Source: Chitinophagaceae bacterium (lineage in GTDB: Bacteria > Bacteroidota > Bacteroidia > Chitinophagales > Chitinophagaceae). From it: DNA of 60,206 nucleotides. Positions 25,864-35,394 of this stretch are shown piece after piece (position 1 is the first letter of the stretch; the number at the start of each line of letters is the position of its first letter). Under the pieces are notes generated by a model that made no database searches, had not been told where the DNA came from, and was given only the letters and a program-made list of their open reading frames with translations. The position numbers were made by a program, and so were the translations under genes. The stretch is taken from positions 1 to 60,206 of the forward strand of contig CANBQT010000013.1 of NCBI GenBank assembly GCA_947371755.1. Direction: 5' to 3'.

Positions 25864-27306
25864 GTGATTAAAAAACTAGATATTCTTATTATTCGTTCTT
25901 TTATTGGCCCTTTTATTGGGGCTTTTGCCATTTCATTATTTGTATTAACCATGCAGTTTTTCTGGTTATATATTGATGATCTGGTTGGTAAGGGATTAGA
26001 TATGTTTACCGTTTTAAAACTAGTGGGATTAGTTACCCTTTTTTGGGTACCCACCGCGCTCCCACTTTCTCTTCTTTTTTCATCTATCATGACTTTCGGA
26101 AACCTGGGTGAAAGTTTTGAATTAGTTGCCATTAAAGCAGCAGGCATTCCCCTACTCCGATTTATGCGCCCTCTATTGGTCATTACCTTATTGATCAGCT
26201 CTTTGGCTTTTTTGTTTGCGAATAATATTATTCCTGTTACTCAATTAAAACTTGCGGCACTCAAATACAATATCATTGTTTCAAAACCAGCATTAGATAT
26301 TAAGCCGGGTGTATTCTATGATAAGATTGATGGCTACGTGATAAAATTAGGAAGCAAAGAAAAAAACGATAGCATCATTCACGACGTTGTGATCTTTGAA
26401 AAAGGATCTGGTTTACAAGATCAGATGATCAAAGCTGAAAGTGGTATCATGAGAATCAGTAACGACCAGCAATTTTTAGAATTTATTTTAAAAAATGGAT
26501 GGCGTCATCAGGAAAGAGGACCCAGAGGTGTAACAAATACTGAATATATCAGAATGGGGTTTCAGTCATATAAAAAAGTCTTTGACCTGAAAAGTTTTCA
26601 GTTGAATAATTCGAAAGACAGTTCCTTTTATGACCCAAAAATGTTAAGTGTTCGTCAATTAAATACTGCCATTGATTCACTCACGAATATTGATAGTTTT
26701 TATTATAAAAAATCAACTCAGGATGTAAACCCCTATTTAACTTTTACCAAGTATGCTGATACTGGTTGGAAAAAAGTAGATCAGAAAAAACTAAAGGAAG
26801 TTAAATCTTTAGCTAGGCTTATCCCAGATTCGATAAAATCAATTGTTCAGATCAGAGCCTTTAATCAGGCAACTACTGTTAAAGGAAGTATTGGAATATT
26901 AGCTGAAGATTATGCCAGTAAAATAACCTCTTTAAGATTACACGAAATTGAGTGGCATAGGAAGTTTACTTTATCAGTTGCCTGTTTAGTGCTGTTTCTG
27001 ATTGGTGCTCCACTAGGATCGATTATTCGAAAAGGTGGATTGGGTACCCCATTGGTTTTTGCCATCATTTTCTTCGTCATTTTCCATTTGTTCAATACGT
27101 TCGGTGAAAAATTTGTCAAATCAAATTCTGCAAGCCCGTTGATAGGCATGTGGTTATCGACATTTATTTTAATTCCAATTGGCATATTCCTAACGTATAA
27201 AGCCATGCGTGACTCTCAGCTGTTTAACCAGGAATTCTATTATAGATCATTTAAGCAGTTGCAAGTTTTTATAGCTAAATTTAAAAGGTCAAATCAATCC
27301 ACATAA
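25864..27306 (+). CDS. LptF/LptG-family lipopolysaccharide export permease
   Basis: Translated from GTG 25864, the protein is 480 aa and begins IKKLDILIIRSFIGPF, the normal N-terminus of the family. An ATG at 25813 would add 17 residues but lies upstream of the likely transcription start. Transmembrane helices are near residues 12-37, 55-80 and 100-118. A large periplasmic beta-jellyroll domain (about 125-355) follows, and three helices at the C-terminus (about 375-460). It forms the inner-membrane part of the Lpt bridge with LptB. A SOD gene follows after 10 bases. Confidence 0.9.
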   Translation: MIKKLDILIIRSFIGPFIGAFAISLFVLTMQFFWLYIDDLVGKGLDMFTVLKLVGLVTLFWVPTALPLSLLFSSIMTFGNLGESFELVAIKAAGIPLLRFMRPLLVITLLISSLAFLFANNIIPVTQLKLAALKYNIIVSKPALDIKPGVFYDKIDGYVIKLGSKEKNDSIIHDVVIFEKGSGLQDQMIKAESGIMRISNDQQFLEFILKNGWRHQERGPRGVTNTEYIRMGFQSYKKVFDLKSFQLNNSKDSSFYDPKMLSVRQLNTAIDSLTNIDSFYYKKSTQDVNPYLTFTKYADTGWKKVDQKKLKEVKSLARLIPDSIKSIVQIRAFNQATTVKGSIGILAEDYASKITSLRLHEIEWHRKFTLSVACLVLFLIGAPLGSIIRKGGLGTPLVFAIIFFVIFHLFNTFGEKFVKSNSASPLIGMWLSTFILIPIGIFLTYKAMRDSQLFNQEFYYRSFKQLQVFIAKFKRSNQST

Positions 27307-27316
27307 AAATCACATT

Positions 27317-28048
27317 ATGCAAAACAAACAAAATCGTCGTGCATTCATTGCCAATACTGGCAAAGCCGCTATTGCTACTGGTATTTCTCTATCTGTTTTA
27401 CCTGCTATGGCAAAATCATTTGTAGGATTTGCGCCCAATCCATTTGCTCAACAACCATTACCATACGAATACAAAGCATTAGAACCCATCATCGATGCGA
27501 TGACAATGGAAATCCATTACAGCAAACATGCGGCTACTTATGCAAAGAATTTAGCAGAAGCTTGTGTGGCTGAAAAAGTGGCTACTGATCATACGGCTAT
27601 TGAAGAAGTACTTCATAATATTTCTAAATATTCAGGAAAGATGCGCAACAATTGTGGCGGTCATTACAACCATGAATTATTCTGGCAATGTATGGGTCCA
27701 GCATCGGGTGCAAAACCAGAAGGCAAATTAGCTGCTGCGATTGATCAAAGTTTTGGTTCTTTCGATGCATTTAAAACGCAATTCACCGACGCTGGAAAAT
27801 CACGATTTGGAAGTGGCTGGGCTTGGCTAGTTATCAATGCTGATAAAAAATTGGTGATTGGATCAACTCCTAATCAAGACAATCCACTAATGGATGTGAG
27901 TGATTTAAAAGGTAGCCCAATTCTAGGATTAGATGTTTGGGAACACGCTTATTATTTGAAATATCAAAATAAACGCCCAGACTATATCAACGCCTGGTGG
28001 AATGTTGTAAACTGGCGTTATGTAGAAAAACGTTTTGAATCTTTATAA
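27317..28048 (+). CDS. Exported Fe/Mn superoxide dismutase with Tat-type signal
   Basis: The 243-aa protein has the twin-arginine motif NRRAFIANTG (6-15), a hydrophobic stretch and AMA around 30-32, predicting Tat export of a folded metalloenzyme. The SOD domain carries the four metal ligands His67 (MEIH), His119 (NHELFW), Asp206 and His210 (DVWEHAYYLKY). It converts superoxide to peroxide and oxygen, here probably in the periplasm. It is followed by an OsmC-family gene 20 bases on, so the two may be a joint oxidative-stress unit. Confidence 0.93.
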   Translation: MQNKQNRRAFIANTGKAAIATGISLSVLPAMAKSFVGFAPNPFAQQPLPYEYKALEPIIDAMTMEIHYSKHAATYAKNLAEACVAEKVATDHTAIEEVLHNISKYSGKMRNNCGGHYNHELFWQCMGPASGAKPEGKLAAAIDQSFGSFDAFKTQFTDAGKSRFGSGWAWLVINADKKLVIGSTPNQDNPLMDVSDLKGSPILGLDVWEHAYYLKYQNKRPDYINAWWNVVNWRYVEKRFESL

Positions 28049-28068
28049 ATTGATTCAATTAAAATCAC

Positions 28069-28479
28069 ATGAAAGTTATAGCGAATTGGAAAGAAGCACT
28101 TGCTTTTGATGTTGTTTCCGACAATGGTCATCAGGTAAGATTAGACACTACTGTTGAGAATGGAAGTCTGGATTCTGGAATGAGCCCTAAAAAATTAATT
28201 CTTGCTGGTCTGTGTGGATGTAGCGGTATGGATGTGGTTGATATTCTTCATAAAATGAAAGTGGCTTTCACTAAAGTAGATGTTTCAGCAGAAGCAGAAC
28301 AAACCGACGAGCATCCAAAGGTTTTTAAATCCATACAAATGGTTTATCGTGCAGATGTTATTCCAGAAGATCTTGATAAATTAACAAGAGCCGTAAAACT
28401 TTCGCAAGAAAAGTATTGTGGTGTATCTGCTATGTTAGAAAAACATTGTGCCATTACCTACAGCATTGAACTTATCTAG
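28069..28479 (+). CDS. OsmC/Ohr-family protein
   Basis: The 136-aa protein has the OsmC fold pattern with Cys49 and Cys51 in GLCGCSGMDVVDIL and Cys117 in KYCGVSAMLEKHC. One Cys on each side is expected for a thiol peroxidase acting on organic hydroperoxides. It lies 20 bases after the superoxide dismutase gene. The YhfA-like subgroup is also possible, for which the activity is less clear. Confidence 0.88.
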   Translation: MKVIANWKEALAFDVVSDNGHQVRLDTTVENGSLDSGMSPKKLILAGLCGCSGMDVVDILHKMKVAFTKVDVSAEAEQTDEHPKVFKSIQMVYRADVIPEDLDKLTRAVKLSQEKYCGVSAMLEKHCAITYSIELI

Positions 28480-28504
28480 AAATTTCGCTCTCTAATCAAG
28501 AAAT

Positions 28505-29473
28505 ATGATGCAGCCCAGTAAATTAGTTTTATTGAGTTTTCTTTTTTGTACTTCATTGTTACAGGCACAAAAAAATAACCCGGTATTTCCTGGCTGGTAT
28601 GCAGATCCAGAGGGGAGTATACTTGCCAAACAATATTGGATATACCCAACTTTTTCTGCTCCGTACAACCAGCAAGTATTCATGGATGCATTCTCTTCAC
28701 CTGATTTGGTTAAATGGACAAAGCATTCTCACATTATAGATACATCAAATATAAAATGGGCCAAACGTGCTATGTGGGCTCCTTCCATCATAGAAAAAAA
28801 AGGAAAATACTATTTCTTCTTTGGAGCAAATGATATTCAATCTGATCAAGAGATAGGAGGAATAGGTGTTGCAGTTTCCGATAAACCAGAAGGACCTTAT
28901 AAAGATTATTTAGGCAAACCATTAGTTGATCGTTTTTACAATGGCGCACAGCCGATAGATCAATTTGTTTTTAAAGATGCAGATGGACAACATTACTTGA
29001 TTTATGGTGGCTGGAGGCATTGCAATATTGGAAAGCTAAATGATGATTTCACAGGATTTATCCCTTTTGCTGATGGATCAATATTTAAAGAAATAACCCC
29101 CAAAGGATATGTAGAAGGTCCCTTTATGTTTATACGGAACGGTAAATATTATTTTATGTGGTCCGAAGGCGGCTGGACAGGTCCAGATTATAGTGTTGCC
29201 TATGCCATAGCTGATTCACCCTTTGGACCTTTCGAAAGAATTGACAAAATTCTGGAACAGAACCCTGCTATTGCTACAGGTGCAGGACATCATTCCGTAA
29301 TCAAAATCCCTGCTAAAGATGAATGGTATATAGTTTATCATCGAAGACCATTAACTGAAACAAATGGCAACTCTAGAGAAACCTGTATCGATCATATGTA
29401 TTTTGATGAAAATGGCTTGATTAAAAAAGTGGTGATCACAAATGAAGGTGTTGAAAAAAGACTATTGAAATGA
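28505..29473 (+). CDS. Secreted glycoside hydrolase family 43-like protein
   Basis: The 322-aa protein has a signal peptide ending near LLQAQ (residue 22). The five-bladed propeller start NPVFPGWYADPEGSI carries the likely catalytic base Asp. A Glu in GYVEGPFMFIRNGKYYFMWSEGGW (about 200-222) fits the general acid. GH43 enzymes cleave arabinose, xylose or galactose linkages; the substrate is unknown. The start could be Met1 or Met2. It overlaps the cation exporter gene by ATGA. Confidence 0.88.
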   Translation: MMQPSKLVLLSFLFCTSLLQAQKNNPVFPGWYADPEGSILAKQYWIYPTFSAPYNQQVFMDAFSSPDLVKWTKHSHIIDTSNIKWAKRAMWAPSIIEKKGKYYFFFGANDIQSDQEIGGIGVAVSDKPEGPYKDYLGKPLVDRFYNGAQPIDQFVFKDADGQHYLIYGGWRHCNIGKLNDDFTGFIPFADGSIFKEITPKGYVEGPFMFIRNGKYYFMWSEGGWTGPDYSVAYAIADSPFGPFERIDKILEQNPAIATGAGHHSVIKIPAKDEWYIVYHRRPLTETNGNSRETCIDHMYFDENGLIKKVVITNEGVEKRLLK

Positions 29474-30471
29474 ATACTGCAAGGGAAAATTTTAAATTAC
29501 AAAGATGGATTTCAATACTGAGCGTAGTACTTTTTATTGCAAAAATCATTGCCTACTATCTAACACATTCTATGGCAATCCTGACAGACGCCTTAGAAAG
29601 TATCGTTAATGTGATTGCAGGTTTTATAGGATTATATAGTTTGTATGTAGCTGCAAAACCAAGAGACTTCGAACACCCATATGGACATGGAAAAGCAGAA
29701 TTTGTTTCTGCAGCAGCAGAAGGGAGTTTAATAGTGGCAGCAGGTATCATGATACTTTATGAAACAGTTCAGAATCTGATTGAGAATGCACCAATTCATA
29801 GTTTGGATTATGGTTTAGCTTTAGTGGCAATCACAGGTTTAATTAATTATTTCGCGGGATACTATTGCGTCAAATTAGGTAAGAAAAATAATTCATTGGC
29901 TCTTATAGCAAGTGGCAAACATTTACATATCGATACCTATTCCACACTTGCCATCATTGCTGGTTTATTACTGATGATCGTCACCAAATTATTTTGGCTG
30001 GATAAAGCAATTGCATTGATAATGGGTGTAGTGATTGTTTTTAATGGTTATAAAATTATCCGTTCTTCATTAGCAGGAATCATGGATGAAGCTGATGTAG
30101 AATTATTGAATAAAGTGATTGTGGTACTGAATCAAAAGCGATCTGAAAATTGGATCGATCTGCATAATCTTAGGGTGATCAAATATGGCAGCTTATTACA
30201 TATCGATTGTCATTTAACCGTACCCTGGTTTTTTAATGTACACCAAGCCCATCATCAAATAGATGCATTGGCAGCACTAATCAAAGATGAATTTGGAGAT
30301 GCCATTGAACTATTTGTACATACAGATGGCTGTTTACCATTTAGCTGCAGCATCTGCTCAAAAAAAGGCTGTGGCGAAAGACAGTCGAACTTTGAACAAA
30401 AAATAGAATGGACACTGGCAAATATCATTTCTAACAAAAAGCATCAGTTAAATTCTCCCACAACCACTTAA
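29470..30471 (+). CDS. Cation diffusion facilitator transporter with Cys-rich tail
   Basis: The 333-aa protein has six predicted helices. The metal site includes Asp40 (ILTDALES) and His151 and Asp155 (HLHIDTYS), and the loop motif HPYGHGKAEF is near 69-78. The cytoplasmic domain ends in DGCLPFSCSICSKKGCGERQ (about 305-324), four Cys that could bind metal and are not universal in the family. It should export Zn, Fe or similar ions. It overlaps the GH43 stop by ATGA. Confidence 0.9.
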   Translation: MNTARENFKLQRWISILSVVLFIAKIIAYYLTHSMAILTDALESIVNVIAGFIGLYSLYVAAKPRDFEHPYGHGKAEFVSAAAEGSLIVAAGIMILYETVQNLIENAPIHSLDYGLALVAITGLINYFAGYYCVKLGKKNNSLALIASGKHLHIDTYSTLAIIAGLLLMIVTKLFWLDKAIALIMGVVIVFNGYKIIRSSLAGIMDEADVELLNKVIVVLNQKRSENWIDLHNLRVIKYGSLLHIDCHLTVPWFFNVHQAHHQIDALAALIKDEFGDAIELFVHTDGCLPFSCSICSKKGCGERQSNFEQKIEWTLANIISNKKHQLNSPTTT

Positions 30472-30507
30472 TTTTGCATTTTCATACCTACTAAAACACT
30501 TAACTAT

Positions 30508-31875
30508 ATGCAAGTCTGGAAAGAATATCAGGAAACACACAAAGAACGTTTTTTAAATGAATTGCTCGATTTATTAAGAATCCCAAGTGTTAGTGCAAGA
30601 ACAGAAAATAATCAAGACATGATTACCTGTGCCGAAGCTGTGAAAAAAAGCTTTATAGATGCAGGAGCAGATCATGCAGTAATTTATACAACTGATGGGC
30701 ATCCCATTGTATACGCAGAAAAAACAATTGACCCCTCAAAACCTACCATCTTAGTTTATGGTCACTATGATGTACAACCCGCAGATCCATTGAACCTTTG
30801 GAAAAGCGGACCATTCGACCCAACTATTATTGATGGCAAAATTTTTGCTCGTGGTTCAGCAGACGATAAAGGTCAATTTTATATGCACGTAAAGGCATTA
30901 GAAATCATGACCAATACCAATACCTTAAAAGCCAATATTAAATTTTTAATAGAAGGTGAAGAAGAAGTAGGTAGTCCCAATCTTGCCACATTTGTAAAAG
31001 CAAACAAGGAATTATTAAAGGCGGATGTGATTTTAATAAGCGATACTTCCATGTTGAGTATGGAAAATCCATCCATAGATATTGGCGTTCGTGGATTGAG
31101 TTATATTGAAGTGGAGGTTACCGGACCGAATCGCGATCTGCATAGTGGTGTTTATGGTGGTGCTGTGGCTAATCCAATAACCATGTTGGCAAAAATGATT
31201 GCATCTTGTCATGATGAAAATAACCATATCACCATTCCAGGTTTTTATGATGATGTAATCGAATCAACAACAGAAGAAAGAGCCAAAATGGCTCTGGCTC
31301 CATTTAACGAACAAGAATTCAAAACGGATCTTGGAGTTGAAAATGTATGGGGTGAAAAAACCTATACCACCAACGAAAGAACAGGTATTCGTCCAACTTT
31401 AGAAGTGAATGGAATCTGGGGTGGTTATACAGGTGAAGGTGCAAAAACTGTATTGCCCTCAAAAGCGTTTGCAAAAATTTCTTGCCGCCTTGTTCCCAAT
31501 CAATCTTCCACTGTTATTACTGAAAAGATCATCAACTATTTCAAATCAATAGCTCCTGTAGGTGTTACTGTTACAGCATCAGAACATCATGGTGGCGAAC
31601 CTTATATAACACCTATTGATTCGGACGCTTATCAGGCAGCTGCAAAAGCAATCCATACTACTTTCGGAAAAGATCCTATCCCTGTTCGCGGCGGGGGAAG
31701 TATTCCGATTTGTGCATTGTTTGAAAAAGAATTAGGATTGAAAATTGTTTTCCTGGGCTTTGGACTTGATAGTGACAACCTACATAGTCCGAATGAAAAA
31801 TTCGACATTGTAAATTTTTATAAGGGTATTGAAACAATCCCCTATTTCCACCAGTATTATGCTGAAGGTAAATGA
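30508..31875 (+). CDS. M20-family dipeptidase
   Basis: The 455-aa metallopeptidase has a di-zinc site: His and Asp in VYGHYDVQPAD (about 87-97), Asp in RGSADDKGQ near 118-125, Glu-Glu in EGEEEVGSP near 151-159, Asp in DTSM and a His in LHSPNE near the C-terminus. A lid domain occupies about 185-340. This is the CNDP/DapE-like group that cleaves dipeptides. A TAATTTTG box at 30469-30476 straddles the end of the previous gene and may be its promoter. Its stop overlaps the next start by ATGA. Confidence 0.9.
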   Translation: MQVWKEYQETHKERFLNELLDLLRIPSVSARTENNQDMITCAEAVKKSFIDAGADHAVIYTTDGHPIVYAEKTIDPSKPTILVYGHYDVQPADPLNLWKSGPFDPTIIDGKIFARGSADDKGQFYMHVKALEIMTNTNTLKANIKFLIEGEEEVGSPNLATFVKANKELLKADVILISDTSMLSMENPSIDIGVRGLSYIEVEVTGPNRDLHSGVYGGAVANPITMLAKMIASCHDENNHITIPGFYDDVIESTTEERAKMALAPFNEQEFKTDLGVENVWGEKTYTTNERTGIRPTLEVNGIWGGYTGEGAKTVLPSKAFAKISCRLVPNQSSTVITEKIINYFKSIAPVGVTVTASEHHGGEPYITPIDSDAYQAAAKAIHTTFGKDPIPVRGGGSIPICALFEKELGLKIVFLGFGLDSDNLHSPNEKFDIVNFYKGIETIPYFHQYYAEGK

Positions 31876-32264
31876 GTGATATAAAAGAAAAGTTACGCAT
31901 TGATAAATATCTCTGGGCTATCCGTTTATTTAAAACACGTAGTCAGGCAGCAGACGCATGTGATAATGGCAAAGTGAAATTATTAGGGAATAATGTGAAG
32001 GCATCCAAGCCTGTGAACCTGGGTGACGTGTATGATGTAAAAGCAGAAGGACGGAAGTGGGTGATCAGGGTAACAGGCCTATTAGAAAAAAGGGCTGCAT
32101 ACCCGGAAGCAATAAAGAACTATGAAGACATAACGCCACCAGAAGATTTGGATGTTGTGAAGTTTCAAGCTTCTTCATTTAATACAGGTAAGCGTTTAAG
32201 TAAAGTTGGCCGACCTACTAAAAGAGACAGAAGGGATATTGAAGGATTTATGGGAGATGATTAA
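31872..32264 (+). CDS. S4-domain RNA-binding protein (Hsp15 type)
   Basis: The 130-aa protein starts with an S4 domain (LRIDKYLWAIRLFKTRSQAADACDNGKVKLLGN, about 8-40) and ends with a basic tail (GRPTKRDRRDIEGFMG). This is the layout of Hsp15, which rescues stalled 50S subunits with nascent chains. It overlaps the dipeptidase stop by ATGA and is 20 bases from trmD, so it is part of one unit. Confidence 0.88.
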   Translation: MSDIKEKLRIDKYLWAIRLFKTRSQAADACDNGKVKLLGNNVKASKPVNLGDVYDVKAEGRKWVIRVTGLLEKRAAYPEAIKNYEDITPPEDLDVVKFQASSFNTGKRLSKVGRPTKRDRRDIEGFMGDD

Positions 32265-32284
32265 TTATTTAATGAATTGTACTG

Positions 32285-32962
32285 ATGCATATTGATATTA
32301 TTACTGTTGTACCGGAATTATTGGAGAGCCCTTTCTCGCATAGCATCATGAAACGTGCTCAGGAGAAAGGCTTGCTTGTGGTACAAACCCATAACCTTCG
32401 TAAATGGGCCATCAATAAACATATGCAGGTAGATGACTATCAGTTTGGAGGAGGCGCAGGTATGGTGTTGATGCCAGAGCCACTTGCCAATGCCATTGAG
32501 GAATTACAAAAAGATAAAAAATACGACGAGATCATCTATATGACGCCTGATGGTCCTAGATTTAATCAGCAAGCAGCCAATCAATTATCCTTAAAAGAAA
32601 ATCTGCTGATCATCTGTGGGCACTACAAGGGTATTGATGAACGCATTCGCCAACAATATATCACAATGGAGATTTCTGTAGGTGATTATGTATTAAGTGG
32701 CGGAGAATTGGCAGCAGCTATTGTTGTTGATGCAATTGGAAGATTGATTCCAGGTGTACTGAATGATGAGACTTCTGCACTATTTGATTCATTTCAGGAT
32801 AATTTATTAGCACCACCTGTATATACTCGTCCGGCAGATTTCAGAGGCAGCAAAGTGCCAGAAATCCTAACCCAGGGTGATCCCAAAAAAGTAGAAGCCT
32901 GGCGCTACGAGCAATCGCTTGAACGTACAAAAGCAAGAAGGCCCGACCTGTTGGATGAGTAA
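32285..32962 (+). CDS. trmD: tRNA (guanine37-N1)-methyltransferase
   Basis: The 225-aa SPOUT enzyme prevents frameshifting by methylating G37. Family motifs include YQFGGGAGMVLMPEPL (about 55-70), ICGHYKGIDERI (about 113-124) and SVGDYVLSGGELAA (about 133-146), and the C-terminus RRPDLLDE is typical. Although trmD often follows rpsP-rimM, here it is about 10 kb away, behind an S4-domain gene. Confidence 0.96.
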   Translation: MHIDIITVVPELLESPFSHSIMKRAQEKGLLVVQTHNLRKWAINKHMQVDDYQFGGGAGMVLMPEPLANAIEELQKDKKYDEIIYMTPDGPRFNQQAANQLSLKENLLIICGHYKGIDERIRQQYITMEISVGDYVLSGGELAAAIVVDAIGRLIPGVLNDETSALFDSFQDNLLAPPVYTRPADFRGSKVPEILTQGDPKKVEAWRYEQSLERTKARRPDLLDE

Positions 32963-33108
32963 TAGTTCCAACCTTTTCACGAAAACATACTCATTTAATG
33001 GATTCGTTAACCACTTATCATTGAATTATTACGTTTTCAATGCTTTAACGTTATGAAACCAAACTAGTTGCTTTTTTTGCACCTCATTAAGAAATGCCCA
33101 AAACAGCT

Positions 33109-35346
33109 ATGCGACTTTTTAAAATTGTATTATTTTTTTCTTTTATATTTTTTATACAAAATGCCAGAGCGCAACCTTCAACGGCTAGTGTTGAAAGCTT
33201 TCAAAAAGAGTATCAATTACACATCACTAAAATTAATGAAGCCATCAAGCTGGATGGAGAATTCAATGAAGGGGCATGGGTAAATTTAGATACTACTTCT
33301 TCCTTTTGGAAAAAGTATCCCAATGATATCGGAAGACCAGCAAGAAAAACTTCAGTGAAAGTTACCTACGATGATAAGTTTATCTATTTCGGGTTCACTT
33401 GTTACGATTCAACCAAGCCTTATATCAGCAGTTTAAAAAGAGATATCGGACACGATGGAAGCGATGGTGTAGGCATTATTCTGGATCCAACGAATCAACG
33501 TACCAATGGATTTTTCTTTGTCGTAAATGCTCTGAATGCTCAGAGTGAGGACCAACTTCCTTTCGCTGATGGAGGCGGGCCTCCATCCTGGAGTTGGGAT
33601 AATAAATGGTTCTCTGCCACAAAAACATTTCCAGACAGATGGCAGGCTGAAATTGCCATCCCATTTAAAAGTATTCGCTATACCGCAGAAAAATTATTAT
33701 GGGGATTGAACTTTGTTCGAATCGATACCAAAGCAAATGAATATTCTACCTGGACGCATATGCCCCTCAATTTCCGGTCCATGGATCTGGGTTATACAGG
33801 TGCATTGATCTGGAAACAACCTCCACCTGCAGCAGGTAGTAATATGGTATTTATCCCCTACATTACCGGAGACGTTTCTAGTGATCAAGAAAATACTATT
33901 CCTACAAAAACTACCAGCAATGCCGGTTTTGATGCTAAAATTGCATTGAATTCATCATTGAATCTTGACCTGACTGCCAATCCAGATTTCTCTCAAATTG
34001 AGGTAGACCAGCAGGTAACCAACCTAACCAGATTTAATATTTTTTTCCCCGAGAGAAGAACTTTTTTTCTTGAAAATTCTGACCTTTTTTCAGCCTATGG
34101 GATTCCACCTATCAGACCTTTTTATTCCAGAAGTATTGGTTTGGATAAGGATGGAAATAAAATACCCATTTTATTTGGAGCAAGATTATCAGGAAATATT
34201 ACAAAGAGTACACGTATTGGTTTCATGAACATGGAAACAGGTGCCAAGGGAAGTTACTCGCCAGAAAATTTTACTGCTGCGAGTATCAATCAAACGGTAT
34301 TCAAACGATCCGTGATCAAGGCTTATTTTTTAAACCGTCAGAACTTCATTTCAGATGCTGAAAAGAAATTACACCCTTTAGAGGCTTATGGCAGAAACGC
34401 TGGTGTAGAATTTGACTATAGCAATCAGGAAGGCACCTGGAATGGCTGGGGATCTTACCATCATAGTTTTAAAGAAGGGATAACTGCTGATGATAATTAT
34501 GTAGATGCAGGTGGTGCTTACAATGGTCGGAATTTTAATTTTACTGTTGATCTGAGTAATGTAGGAACTAACTACTACACAGACATGGGTTATGTGCAAA
34601 GAATGAACAATTATGATGCAGCCCGTGATACAACTATCCGTGTTGGATTCAAACATGTTTTCAATGAGGCTCAATATAAAATTTTCCCTAAAACCGGTGT
34701 CGTGAATAGTCATCAGTTTTCTTTGAATAGCTATATCGTATTCAATCCTAATAATTCTATGAACGAGAGCTCACAGGAATTTAGTTACAATATGATGATG
34801 CGAAATACAGGTTTCTTCATGGCTTTTGTAAATAGAGATGAAAGCAATTTATTATATCCTACTTCTTTTACAGGAGATAAGCCCTTGCCAACAGGAAACT
34901 ATATTTTCCATCAGGCTGGCGTTGGTTATCAAACAGATTTCAGGAAACCATTGAGTGTTTTTTTTAGACTTGCCGGAGGCGGTTTATATAATGGAGAATA
35001 TGAAGGAATCAGAACTGTTATTACTTACAGAAAACAGCCCCACCTGAATCTGGGATTGCAATTAGAGTACAATAGATTGAAATTTCCAGGTAATTATGGG
35101 AGCACTGAACTTTTCCTGATTGCACCAAAGATTGAAATCAATGTCAGCACAAATTTATTCTGGACCACTTTTATGCAATACAATACCCAAGCGAATAATT
35201 TCAATATCAATAGTCGTTTGCAATATCGTTACAAACCAATGAGTGATCTATTCTTGGTGTATACAGATAACTATTATACGGAACCTTTATTACAAAATAA
35301 AAATCGTGCGATTGTTTTCAAATTAAATTACTGGTTGAACTTATAA
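33109..35346 (+). CDS. Secreted DUF5916 protein with CBM9-like N-terminal domain
   Basis: From ATG 33109 the protein is 745 aa with a signal peptide (MRLFKIVLFFSFIFFIQNARAQ). An ATG at 33094 would add five residues. A CBM9-like domain (IKLDGEFNEGAW through RIDTKANEYSTW, about 40-220) is followed by the DUF5916 core with NPDFSQIEVDQQVTNLTRF and FPERRTFFLENSDLF. The C-terminal half has repeated amphipathic strands resembling an outer-membrane barrel. Function unknown, probably at the outer membrane. Its stop faces a palindrome cluster. Confidence 0.82.
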   Translation: MRLFKIVLFFSFIFFIQNARAQPSTASVESFQKEYQLHITKINEAIKLDGEFNEGAWVNLDTTSSFWKKYPNDIGRPARKTSVKVTYDDKFIYFGFTCYDSTKPYISSLKRDIGHDGSDGVGIILDPTNQRTNGFFFVVNALNAQSEDQLPFADGGGPPSWSWDNKWFSATKTFPDRWQAEIAIPFKSIRYTAEKLLWGLNFVRIDTKANEYSTWTHMPLNFRSMDLGYTGALIWKQPPPAAGSNMVFIPYITGDVSSDQENTIPTKTTSNAGFDAKIALNSSLNLDLTANPDFSQIEVDQQVTNLTRFNIFFPERRTFFLENSDLFSAYGIPPIRPFYSRSIGLDKDGNKIPILFGARLSGNITKSTRIGFMNMETGAKGSYSPENFTAASINQTVFKRSVIKAYFLNRQNFISDAEKKLHPLEAYGRNAGVEFDYSNQEGTWNGWGSYHHSFKEGITADDNYVDAGGAYNGRNFNFTVDLSNVGTNYYTDMGYVQRMNNYDAARDTTIRVGFKHVFNEAQYKIFPKTGVVNSHQFSLNSYIVFNPNNSMNESSQEFSYNMMMRNTGFFMAFVNRDESNLLYPTSFTGDKPLPTGNYIFHQAGVGYQTDFRKPLSVFFRLAGGGLYNGEYEGIRTVITYRKQPHLNLGLQLEYNRLKFPGNYGSTELFLIAPKIEINVSTNLFWTTFMQYNTQANNFNINSRLQYRYKPMSDLFLVYTDNYYTEPLLQNKNRAIVFKLNYWLNL

Positions 35347-35394
35347 TTAACCTCTGCCAATAATCTGGGGATTCTGTTTAGGTATTATGAATTT

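Noticed and set aside
25674..26183. 169-aa open frame on the minus strand inside lptG
   Set aside because: It overlaps almost wholly with the well-supported lptG and the 214-aa gene, with no family signature.
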